The notes below the pieces were generated by a model. The model was not told the DNA's origin. It did not search any database and saw nothing but the letters and a program-made list of their open reading frames with translations. The translations under genes and the position numbers were made by a program. From Rotaria sp. Silwood1 (lineage: Eukaryota; Rotifera; Eurotatoria; Philodinida; Philodinidae): DNA of 64,000 nucleotides. Of the stretch, positions 23,811-35,049 are shown piece by piece. Within the stretch, counting starts at the first letter, position 1; the number at the start of each line of letters is the position of its first letter. The stretch covers positions 186,001 to 250,000 of the forward strand of contig CAJNOP010000228.1 in assembly GCA_905250075.1 (NCBI GenBank), written 5' to 3'.

Positions 23811-26800
23811 ATGATGCTTCCTGATTCACCACAAAATATTGTTGTTGTACGAGCACCATCACCATCTGTTCATTATATACCGGGTAGTATGAATAATGAT
23901 AATATTATAATTCAAACACAAAATCATCAACAAATAATACAACAACCAATACATTCATTTAGTCAACCTGTTTCAGAATCATGGTGTTTAACAAGTGTTA
24001 AAGTGATTAAAGTATGTATTTTTGAGAAATTTTGTGTTTTCAAGGATTATTTTCTTTATATTGAATATTATATTTTGTAGTTTTCATTTAATTGGACAAT
24101 AAATAATTTTTCATTTTGTCGTGAAGAAATGGGTGAAGCATTAAAATCATCATCATTTTCAGCAAATATTAATGATAAATTAAAATGGTGTTTACGTTTA
24201 AATCCAAAAGGTCTTGATGAAGAATCAAAAGATTATTTATCACTTTATCTATTACTTGTTACTGCACCAAATAGTAAATGTGAAACACGTGCAAAATTTA
24301 AATTTTCAATACTTAATGCTAAAGGTGATGAAACAAAAGCTATGGAATCTCAACGAGCTTATCGATTTGTTCAAGGTCAATTGTAATTTTATTTATAGTT
24401 TTTGTTAGATTCGTTTTTTTGTTTTTTTTTCTTCTTTCATCTATTTAGGAAAAGATTGGGGATTTAAAAAATTTATTCGTCGAGATTTTCTTATTGATGA
24501 AGCAAATGGTTTATTACCAGATGATAAATTAACATTATTTTGTGAAGTTAGTGTAGTTGCAGATAGTATTAATATTAGTGGACAAACACAAATTAATCCA
24601 GTATGTATTTGAAAATTAATTATTTATAGAACTAATGTTGTTGTTTTTTTTTGCTATTGATAGAGAGAAGATTTGAGAGGTTTTTTGTTTTATAATTAGT
24701 ATTAGTAAAGATAGCTGAAGTTAGTTTACTTTTATTTATTTTTTTTTTATAGTAAAACTAGTTATCGATCACCCTTATTTAAAAAAAAAAGAATAAAGCT
24801 CTATTGAAACAATATTTTATAACAAAAACGAGTGCGGAACCTTGAGATCGATTATTTTTTTGTGCAAGGTCATCTTCACCTTTTCTTCTTGAAACTTTTT
24901 TTTTTGTATTTATTTAATATTAAATAACGACAAATTATTAAAGTTACTAAAAATAAGGAACTATGATGACATTTATAATTCTATTTTTATTTTCAAATAC
25001 AATAATTATAGAACAAGTATTTGCCTTAAAGTTTATTTGATAGAGATGCATTGACCCGAAAGATAAAAAGGTTAATAATAAACATAACTAAAGATATTAG
25101 GAAATGTAATTTTTCAATATGATCAAGATTCTACATAAAAAAAAATACACAAAGCTTTTAATTCCATCAGGAATGTTTTTATTAATAGAATAGAACTAGA
25201 GAATTATATGCTGGAAAATATTTTTCCTATAGTAAATATTTGAAAGAATAATTACAAGTACGAAGAAAAAGAAATAAAAACAAAGTTCGTTTGTATTTAT
25301 ATTAGATAAGAATAGCAGTAAGATTAAGATTATTAAGGCCTCCCCCCTCAAAAATCGATCTCAGCCTAGAAACGTTCAAATGGGCTGAAATTTTGAGCAT
25401 ATGTTGGGGCTGAAGTGAGGAGGCTGTGGTAAAATTTTCAGCTCGATTGACTGACATTTAACAGAGATATGAACCAAGAGTCAAAAATAGCTCATTTTCG
25501 GACAAGGATTTTTCAGTCCAGGCTCAGTAAATATGTTTAAATTTTTTTTGTTGGAAAGAGCGCGTCGAGATGCAGATCACCACAGAGTCCTTTTTTTTAA
25601 ATTCTTACTTTTTTTGCTGAAAAAGGGGATCATAAGTTCAATGACTCAAAAAACGCGCCAAAATAAGTGTCCATGTACGTACACCTAATAAAAAACAAAG
25701 TTTAATTTAAAAAAGAACTCTATGGTGATCTGCATCTCGACGCGCTCTTTCCAACAAAAAAAAAAATTTAAATATATTTACTGAGCCTGGATTGAGAAAT
25801 CCTTGTATCAAGATCAAAAAAAATCATAAACCGAAAAATATTTTGTGATTTTTCAAAAAACCGCTGGTTTTTCGAATAGGGGGGTCTCGAAAAACTTGAA
25901 AAATTTTGGAAAAAATTTGGTATCGAGGAAAACTTTTTATCGCTTATGAAAGAGCAGATAATAGGCTATCTCCCCATGCATTTATCTCCATTTCGAAAAT
26001 TGACTTTTTTTGAGGGGGGGAGGCCTTAATCAATCATCATAGTAATTAAGTTAGCAAGCGTGATTCAAAAGTTAGAGACTGCGAAAGTGAAGTTTAATAA
26101 AAGTGTTAACTAACAATGAAGAGTTCTCACTTTTATATATAGTATTTGATAGAGAACATTTCGAAGCTATATTCGAAAATTGAAAATATGAAGTAGGTAC
26201 AACAATAAAAAATAATTCCTATCAAGTTATATCTATATTGACTTTTAGTACTTAGGAAAATATTGTAGATGGCCGATGACATTATCTCTTTTAATGATAG
26301 TATTGTAGACAGAAGAAACATGATCATTAGAGTGTCGGTACAGAATATAGATACCAAGTATTGCTTTGTATAATCGTCTTATATTACATACGATGAATTT
26401 ATAGTTCATTAAAACTTTTTAATTTATGAAATATTCTTTGATTTACGAAGACTTAAAAAATTACACTTTTGTTTAATTCGAAAAATGCTAGAATTTTAAA
26501 ATTGTTTTTGTATGTGTAGTTTTCTGTTCACAACGAAATATCATACAGTAATAATCTTTAATGGCTGGTGAAGAAAATATTGAGATTAGAAAAAAATCTT
26601 AGAGTATTTGAGTTCATGACCTATTGCCGAAAAAAAGCTAAAATTGAGAATTTTTCCCTATAAATACGTTTAATAGTCATGAAACTTTCATATAAACAGC
26701 TAGAGAATAGCTTCTTAGACGAATTCATTAATGAATACTTTTTTCGAAAATAAAAAATTGACTCGATTATTGAAAAACTATTTTTTGTAAAAAATTAAAA

Positions 26801-28572
26801 AGAGTTGAACAATAAATCATATATAATCTAAAAATCAAAATTATTCCTTTAGTGCTAAGCATTTTTCCGCATAGACGTCTTCAGTAAAGTTAGCTGCAAA
26901 CTTTTTCCCAGTAATACAGTATCAAAGAAACTTTCCGAGAGCATTCTTCCAAATCTAAGACATATTTGATTAGTGTACATACTTTTCGACTGTAAATCAA
27001 GTTATTTGTAAAGTTTGGTTGTTAAAAAGTGTTGAAAGTAATCATTCTTCTCAAAGATTTTTACATTACAAATTGTCTTTTTTTATTATCAATCTTATTT
27101 TCTAGTACAAACAGTTAGATTTTAAATAAATTCTTGTTTTAGTTGCTGCATATATCAATCCATTGATTGTGAACAAACATATAGTATCCGTTTTTTTTCT
27201 TATTCATGAAAAGAATATTCAAAATAAAAATCGTTTCTGACTATAAAATTTAATATTTATAATCAGTTATTTATTGCATATATGTATAATAGTTCAAAAA
27301 CGAAAGAAAGAGAAAAATAATGAAGGTACTTGAAAATATTCGATAGTAGAATAAAAGAAGATAGAAATAGAATAGATACATGATGATGTCACAAAAATGA
27401 TAGGATAAAAGAGATAACGTCAGCTAACATATTTTGCTTGTTTTGAATTAAATTATGAACGAATATTTTCCCACTAGTATATTGTTTTATTTATATTATC
27501 ATATTTTCCTTGTTAATAATATTTCTATGAAATATTTTTAATTTTTAAACCAGAGAATTACACTTCGAATTTTTATATTTTTAGAATTATCATTGTATAG
27601 TCTATAATCCATTTTTTAGTTTATAGTGCAAGAAATAAGTTATGTCGTTTTCGAATTCAGATCTAGAATTTCTTGACCTTCGTATACGACTTTCGACAAT
27701 ATAATGATCATGAAAGGAATGGAACATTTTTAAGACTCTTTCTTACTTGAATATTAATCTATTGAATGGCGTATGATACCTTCCGTACTTCTCTCCTATA
27801 GTAAAATTATATTATTTAATGCCACAGATAGATATTCAAAAAACAAAAGATTTCAATTTATCGTGTTAAATCTATGTTAATTAGTCTTATAAAATTTTTA
27901 TTTTTTTTAGTTCAAAATTCCTGAATGTCGTTTAAGCGATGATTTTCAAACATTACTTGATAATCCTGTTTATTCTGATGTTACACTTGTTTGTGGTCAT
28001 AAAGAATTTCCCGTACATAAAGCAATTCTTAGTGCTCGATCAAAAGTATTTCAAGCTATGTTTGAACATAAAATGTTAGAAAATGAACGTTCACGTGTAG
28101 AAATAGAAGATATTGATGGTGATATAATGCTTGAAATTCTTCGTTTTATATATACGGGTAAAATACAAAATATTGATAAATTAGCAGATGCACTTTTACC
28201 AGCTGCTGATAAATATTGTTTGGAAAGACTTAAAGTACAATGTGAAGAAACATTATGTACAACAATTGATAAAGATAATGTTGCCGATATACTTATACTT
28301 GCTGATCTTCATTCAGCAACACAACTTCGACAACAATCTATTGATTTTATTAATACACATCTACAAGGTATGAAGAATTTTTGAAAAAAAAAAAGAAAGT
28401 CAAATGAAAGAAAAAAACTCTTTTTTGTTTAATTTTAGATGTTTTAGAAACTGTTGGCTTTCAAACAATGATTCGTACACATCCGCATCTATTAGCTGAT
28501 GCATATCGAGCGATGGCTTCATTACAAAATAATATTATTTGTCCACCAAGAAAAAAACAAAGAACTGTATAA
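23811..28572 (+). CDS. SPOP: SPOP-like MATH-BTB adaptor of cullin-3 ubiquitin ligase
   Basis: This is a substrate-recognition adaptor: the MATH domain binds substrates, and the BTB domain binds cullin-3 and dimerises. Five exons (23811-24011, 24081-24375, 24449-24600, 27911-28367, 28439-28572) give 412 residues, against about 374 in vertebrates. The extra length is a Gln/Asn/Pro-rich N-terminus before [15 protein letters not shown] spans about 57-205, with signature blocks [31 protein letters not shown] and [15 protein letters not shown] spans about 225-335, with [17 protein letters not shown]-like helix set follows, then a C-terminal PPRKKQR, probably the nuclear localisation signal. The donor of exon 2 (GTCAAT) is weak but is the only one that keeps the frame. 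The 3.3-kb third intron holds a TTAA-flanked element. Confidence 0.95.
24601..27910. other. Long third intron of SPOP
   Basis: The intron separates the MATH-coding and BTB-coding exons. Apart from the mobile element at 25337-26025 it is AT-rich and shows no exon, tRNA or conserved-looking block. It is by far the longest intron in this gene. Confidence 0.7.
25337..26025. mobile_element. TTAA-flanked foldback element (piggyBac-like MITE) in SPOP intron
   Basis: The 689-bp element begins GGCCTCCCCCCTCAAAAA and ends with its near reverse complement (TTTTTTTGAGGGGGGGAGGCC). It is flanked by TTAA on both sides (25333-25336 and 26026-26029). TTAA target duplication is typical of piggyBac-type insertion. 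Inside, about 25531-25610 and 25705-25790 form a second, long inverted repeat with the shared block GGAAAGAGCGCGTCGAGATG. No transposase frame is present. Confidence 0.82.
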
Positions 28573-28628
28573 AGTGTTATTAGTATTAATTTATATATAT
28601 AAATATGTCTTCTTTTGCCATTCATATC

Positions 28629-28634
28629 AATAAA
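28629..28634 (+). promoter_or_regulatory. Polyadenylation signal of SPOP
   Basis: An AATAAA hexamer lies 57 bases after the SPOP stop codon, followed shortly by an A-rich run and then T-rich sequence. This is a reasonable 3' end for the transcript. Confidence 0.55.
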
Positions 28635-30470
28635 GCCGCGAGGAAAAAAAAGCATGTAAACAATTTTTTTTCTTATCTGTAGTTGTTACGAACTGTGTTT
28701 TTTTTTTGTTCTTTTCTTTTTTTGCTTTTTTTTTGTCGATTTTCTTTTATCTTTATTTATCGTGTGATGTGTATGCGTATCACTTTTGTCTCATATATCT
28801 TGTCTCATTGTATATGACTGTATCGACTGTGTGTGTGTGTGTGTAGTATGTTTCGAAATTTAAAGAGATAGTAACGAGAAAAAATAAAATACGACATAAA
28901 ATATATTTTGACTCATAATTCTTTACGGAAGCTTCAGTTACGAAATATGATAATTGAATCTTATTTGATAAAAATTTTAAAAATTCAAATTGAAGAAAAT
29001 GATAAAAGAGAATATATTATTAGGCATTACTTAAGTATATCTCTGAAACTTGATCGTGGTACTAGAAGATTTTTAAAAATTCAACTAGCCATTTTTCTAT
29101 GCTCTTGTTCAGTTCCGAAATTGGATATCAGATCAAACAAAGTCTTACAAGATTTTTCATACAATCTTATCAAATGATCCATCAAGATTGTACTCTCCGT
29201 ATTATTCAAAGTCTTCAAACAATTCTAATTGTAAGACTGAAGCAACTATTAAATAAGATTGATAAAATATGAAATATACAATTATACCTCTTATGATTAC
29301 AAGTACAAGCTGATCAGATGAGCCGTCACTGTTTCCAAAAATGGTTGCTACTATCGCAACACGAAACTTGATACTTGACTTTTAAAAGTTTTTGACATCT
29401 AAGATCAGTTTTTAGAGATATTACTGTCTGCTGTCATGTCAATAAGTTCTCGATCATAGTTTTTGCTCCTTTTTCATATCAAAATTTCGACTACGGCGGT
29501 CGACTAATGCATCGGCTTACGCTTATACTTGTGATGCCAATCTGATTATAGAACATTAGATATATCTCACCATTTGTGATACACATAACATCAGACAGCA
29601 TAAGTCTTATCGGATCGTAGAAGGTCATATGTTGAAATCAGTGTGAGACGTCACCTATTCATTTCACTTAATTTATTATAAAATCTCAAAGTTTTATACC
29701 TAAGACATAGTTCCTTTATTATGATAGTCACGATATATTTATCTCATTGCGCTCAAATGTATTGATGCATCAAGAGAAGAAAAGTTTACAGAGTAAGAAC
29801 ACATCAATTTAGACATATATTTGTAATATTATACACCAATAAAGAAACTCAAAAGCAATTATACTATGAAAGAGTAACACTAAAACAAGATACAATTATA
29901 TGATCGAGCATGAAGACGAATAAATATCTATGTATAGTAGCATAGTGTAGACACTAAAAATATAGTTGAAACACTAGAGATGTCAAGATGTAGTGTTCAC
30001 GATATAGTTTGAAGGGTATCAATATAAATATATATAGATTTAAGGATAAGTATCAGTATATAAATCTCAGGAATTCAATTATATAAATGAAAACATATGA
30101 ATATGGTTTTAAGATGTTGGATTATGTGTGACTAATAATATGAAACAAAATTCATCGACATGTTTAGGTTTTTCTGTATTTTTTCTCTCATAATGTCTTA
30201 TCACTATCGCTGTACTAGCATCATCCAGAATTCGTACAAATGATCTGTGATTCAACAAAAATGTGTAAAAAGAATCGAATAGATGTAAAGAAAATGTTGA
30301 CAAATAAAATTTACAACAATAGCATGATATATATCGGAATAAATCAATTTTTTTTTTGTTGGGAAAACTTAGCATGAATTTGATCGAAAAACCATGAATT
30401 GTTTCTCACTCTGAAAAGAGTGTAAAATAAAAGTACCATGCGAGTAAATAACTACTCCGATATCGTTTTA

Positions 30471-30528
30471 TGGGTGTAGATGTGAGCATACATAATGAGA
30501 ACATGAACCAGCATACCCACACCCACCC
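30471..30528. repeat. Telomere-like hairpin
   Basis: TGGGTGTAGATGTGAGCATA at 30471 faces GCATACCCACACCCACCC at 30511-30528. The reverse complement of the latter is GGGTGGGTGTGGGTATGC. The arms match imperfectly around a loop of about 22 bases. Confidence 0.65.
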
Positions 30529-31133
30529 GTTTATCCTTGGTGAGTATTGTTGATATTCTTTCTTCTTGTTCTTTGATATAATAAACTCGAACATCATGTT
30601 AAATAAAACAAAACTTCATGTACCACTTCTGAATATTCGATGATAGTGGTTGCGTCGAACTCCTTGTTTCATGCTGGAAGACAAGTATTTTTTCTACTTT
30701 CAATGTGAAATGGCAAACGAAATATAATGACACATAGATTTTTTTTCTTTGGCGACACTCTGTTGATTATAGATTACAGCCTTCAATGGTCGAAAAAATA
30801 TTAACATAATAATGCATTTTTGTATCTACGTTATTCATTCTTTCTCATTGGGGTTACAAAACGTGCATCGCATGATTATTTCATATATAAACATCTTATA
30901 ATAGAGAAATAGTATTCAAAGTTCCTTCGTAGACATGATGCAAATGCCAATACATTGATCTAGTGTCGCTTGATGCACACTAACCTAGTGGCTAATGAAA
31001 AGATTAAAATTTCTTCAGATACCAGTTTCAGCTTCAGCAAATTATTACTACCTGATTGGCCATTTATTTGCATTTGTCATATTTGTCACTGTATGCAACC
31101 TTACGAGCAACTTCTGTAGTTTATTTTCATCGC

Positions 31134-31233
31134 NNNNNNNNNNNNNNNNNNNNNNNNNNNNNNNNNNNNNNNNNNNNNNNNNNNNNNNNNNNNNNNNNNN
31201 NNNNNNNNNNNNNNNNNNNNNNNNNNNNNNNNN
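31134..31233. other. Assembly gap (100 N)
   Basis: Exactly 100 unknown bases occur here, the usual placeholder for a scaffold join of unknown size. Open frames running through it are artefacts. A GGGTGTGGGTGT block stands 33 bases after the gap (31267-31278) with no visible partner arm, so the partner may lie in the missing sequence. Confidence 0.98.
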
Positions 31234-31266
31234 CAAGCTATTGTCAGTATAGTCTTCATTTCGATT

Positions 31267-31278
31267 GGGTGTGGGTGT
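31267..31278. repeat. Telomere-like GGGTGTGGGTGT block, unpaired
   Basis: A 12-base block lies right of the assembly gap and is identical to the core of the hairpin arms at 31630 and 33021. No complementary arm is visible nearby. Confidence 0.6.
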
Positions 31279-31628
31279 TGGAAATAATGCGATAGTTGCA
31301 GATACAGGATCTGTAGTAGTTTCTCTTGAACATTTATATGAAAACCTTTTTAAATCTCATTAGATGCCAGAATATATGTTTTTTCCGGTTTTAAATATTT
31401 TTTCAGACATATATGTTGAAATGAAAATTGTGTGAAATAATCTCATTCTAATAATGAAAAGCATTTGGGTTTAATGATAGGATATTTTGTTCCACATATT
31501 ACAAGAGAAATAGTTAATATAACATTTGAGGAAAACAATATCACGATTGTAGACCAATGTTCAAGTTGTAGAAAAGCTTGAAAGTCATTATAAAACTGAA
31601 AACGTTTTCCTTCGTCTCTTTAAGATCT

Positions 31629-31683
31629 AGGGTGTGGGTGTAGGTGTGCTTGAAGGGACGAATAGCACTCACACCCACACTCT
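31629..31683. repeat. Telomere-like hairpin, best example
   Basis: AGGGTGTGGGTGTAGGTGTG (31629 on) faces AGCACTCACACCCACACTCT (31664-31683). The reverse complement of the right arm, AGAGTGTGGGTGTGAGTGCT, matches the left arm with a 2-base gap and few mismatches. The loop is 13 bases. In RNA or single-stranded DNA this would form a stable stem, and the G-rich arm has several GGG/GG runs. Confidence 0.8.
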
Positions 31684-33014
31684 TACTGACACTGCCAGTT
31701 AGTCTGGGCCACCTAGTATATATATATTTAACGGGTTGTGTTGATTGCAAACGATGTATGTAACAAAAGAAATTCTCTCGGGTGACGATTCTTAGAAAAG
31801 ATAAGTACGTCGATATCCATACTTCAAGCTCTCACCCCCACGTACGTCTATGGTTGAAATTAAACAGGATACTCAAATCTCTATGACAATAATCGAAAGA
31901 ATCCAATTATTTTTCATTTAACTCATTCCGTCAATTCATTGAATAGAACGATCATTTCTTTCGAAGTTTTCAAGCCTTGGTAAGTTACTAATAAGGAATT
32001 TTGAAGAATTAACTTCGATTGACATTTAGCATTTAGAGATTTACGAATCTAAAGTAACAGCTTATTATAATATTAATAATTTCGAGAAGAAATATCAAAA
32101 AACCTTTCAGCGTTTGAATATGTGTTTTGCGACAATGAAACTTAAAATAACATCTGATTTATTAGACATTATATTTTGAGTTTCGTGTGATTGAAATACA
32201 TCACAATTGAGCCTTGTCTTACTTATTTTTACATGCCAATAAAATGAACAGTTTGAAGTGTTCGATCATTAAGACTATCCATCATTTCAGTTACTCTAGA
32301 AACACATTATGTAAATACTCCGAATGAATGTTCTTTGTAAGAGACTTTTCATAATATTCGAATTATTTTTTATTAATTTGTGAAATATTTGCATTATTTG
32401 ATAGATCTTTATCAATCCAAACCTCAAAACGAATATCTTTTCTTAGTTTTTCATGATCATGATCACTAATTACTGCAAAGTCGCCAATAATGATGAAAAT
32501 CTTTCTAATTTTCAATAATCGCAAATGATTTAGGCTATTCGGATCAAACAAAAAGATTGAGTTCTTTTTTTCAGATATGTACTCCGTGTCTAACTTAGAT
32601 ATGAAATTCTTCACCGTTTACATTCTCAACAAATAAATATCATAAACAAGTTCATTATCATCAAACCATACAACATAGACAGGTAAATACTCTTGTGACA
32701 ATAAAATCTTTTGTTGAATTGTGAGATTTTGAAAGGTAAGGTTCATTTGTTAGCGCTTGTAATGATATTTCAGTTGTGTGAATTGATTGAAATTTTACTT
32801 GTGTTTTTCAAATTTTTCTTTTTTTTTAGTACATGCTTCATTCGATTCATTTGATCTTCAAATTTTTCAAAGAGAAAATTTATTCGTAGGACTATTTGAA
32901 TATTACTTTTCAATCGTTTTTTTAAGTGATTGTAACGTTTATTATGTAGGCTGTGAAGACATTCAATTTCAGTATTTTAAATATTTTATAGCACTAGAAA
33001 AGAAAAAATTCATT

Positions 33015-33065
33015 GAATTAGGGTGTGGGTGTTATAGAGATGAAAACTCACACGCACACCCATTC
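33015..33065. repeat. Telomere-like hairpin
   Basis: GAATTAGGGTGTGGGTGTTA (33015 on) faces ACTCACACGCACACCCATTC (33046-33065). The outer GAAT/ATTC and the inner GGGTGTG/CACACCC pair. The loop is about 10 bases. Confidence 0.75.
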
Positions 33066-35049
33066 TAAATAACATGGATCTTACACAATCATAAAAAAGA
33101 TCAGGTGCGTTGGTTTAGGAAAAATCAACTTTTTGTTATAATGATAACAGAAACATATCAATCAAGGTACACATATACTGATAAAAGTATTTAACGATTG
33201 ATTTGGATTGATTTAAAGATAAATACATGATGCCTATCAGGTTTATATAGCTAATAACTACATATAGAAGCAGAATAGTATTACAATTGAGAAATGGAAA
33301 AGCAATGTTTAAATAAAGTATAGTGGGTATATTGAAACAGAAGGATGATGGAAGTAAAGCAATATGATCAAGGTTTAGGTGTACGATATAAATTCAATAA
33401 ACTGAGTTAATAATTGAAATTCATTGTAAATAGCAGAGTTCTGAGCTGTGATCAGTTTGTATGAGAGAGTGTAGAGATATTATCGAAGCGAAGGATATGA
33501 TTTTCTCTGATTATCTTAACCATTTACAAAAAACCTACACACATGTAGGAATTCGTTTTTAGTGCTTTCATGTTCTATGAAATAATTATAGGCTTCATTT
33601 TTTCCGTGATTGTACCTTCTTAGCTCGAGAAAGGAACCACTTAATGAGAATACAGTTGTTTTTTAACTTTGAATGCATGAAATTTAACATATATCATTCT
33701 CTTCTCATTTATCCATACTATATTATAAAACAAACTAAAACCAATACATTCAGCTGAGTATGAAAGGAGAAGTAGCGAATGATATATTCTCAGCATTCAA
33801 GAAAAAACAGAGTTGTTGATCAACACATCCGTTGCAGTAATCAAAAATTATTCAAAGAAGCAAATGAAAATTGTACAGACAATTCGAAGAGATGTAACGT
33901 TGTTCAACTATCTATTCATGACTTTTATTGATATTGTACGGAAATCAGCGTTTCTAACATGATCACAACCTCAAATACAATAGTAATATTGATGCAAAAT
34001 TTATCAATAATAATAAACTTCAAATAATAGATTGAATAGCTTAGTATTCTGAATCAGAATCAAAACGAAAAACTTTAGTCAGGTGTAGAACATGAAGTTG
34101 AAAGCAGAAAATATAAAAGTCTTCAGAATATGATTACACTTATAGATGATGTAGAGGCAGCGATGGATTAGGATCAGTTCAACCCACTCTCAACTAAAAT
34201 ACTGGATCAATCACTATAAACAAATTTATTAGATCTTTTAAGACCAAGCAAAAATATCAAATGTAAGAACGAGTGCATGTATGTAGAGTTAATCTAGCTC
34301 TCTTGTTTAGTGAAATATGAAAGTATAGCTATACAAAAATGCAATTCACAACAGAAGGACACTTTATTATGTTCCGAGTACATAAACCATCAATCTTCAC
34401 TCCGAAGACAACATGTTATAATTAGAAAAACACCAGTTTACGACTATAAAGTTCATTTTTCTTTTTATTTTGGTATAATCTTCTATCAGTGAAGTTCAAT
34501 ACGAATATTTTATTCTCGATTAAACCTGATTTTAAATGGTGAATGCTTCGGAAATCATGCTTCACATTATACAAATAGTTCTATGAAAAATTAATGTTTT
34601 ACAATAAAAAAAAAACAGGAAAAAAAAATGACTTTTCTGTATTTTTCAAGTACATTTGTCTAACATTAATACTAAGTCTAAATAAATAGGACGAGACAAT
34701 CTAATATGTTTGACATGGAAAGTAATTGAAGATGGAATTGAAAGGTAAATTCATAATTTTACTTTGATTGACCATACGTTCAAAGCTCTTCAATTTCTTA
34801 GTAGAGAAATTGCAATTAATGTTTGAGCCATAATTACTGATGATAATTGGATTGTATTACAAGAAATCTCAAGCTTTTTCTTCATCTTTATGCAATCGCA
34901 AACAAGAAGCAATTCTATTGTCTTTGACAATTTAATCATGAATGACTCAATAATAAAAACAAAACTATCTATTAATTCGATGATACCGAATTGTTGGCTA
35001 ATTCAAAAAGCATCTTGATATAATTAGCATAACTTTTACGAGTGTGGCA

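Larger units (their letters stand above)
28640..34990. other. Gene-poor stretch with telomere-like hairpins and assembly gap
   Basis: I see no supported gene in this stretch. It has a short (GT)n run near 28830, a slightly GC-richer patch around 29470-29540 with no known identity, the N gap, and hairpins with GGGTGTGGGTG at 30471, 31267, 31629 and 33015. Frames such as 32614-32363 (minus) and 32787-33068 (plus) show no recognisable family. The second includes one arm of a hairpin, so it is probably not coding. Confidence 0.55.

Noticed and set aside
31048..31295. Three frames running through the N gap
   Set aside because: Most of their length is unknown sequence, so they carry no evidence of coding.
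32787..33068. Plus-strand frame of 93 codons
   Set aside because: Its end overlaps the telomere-like hairpin at 33015-33065, and the protein shows no recognisable features.
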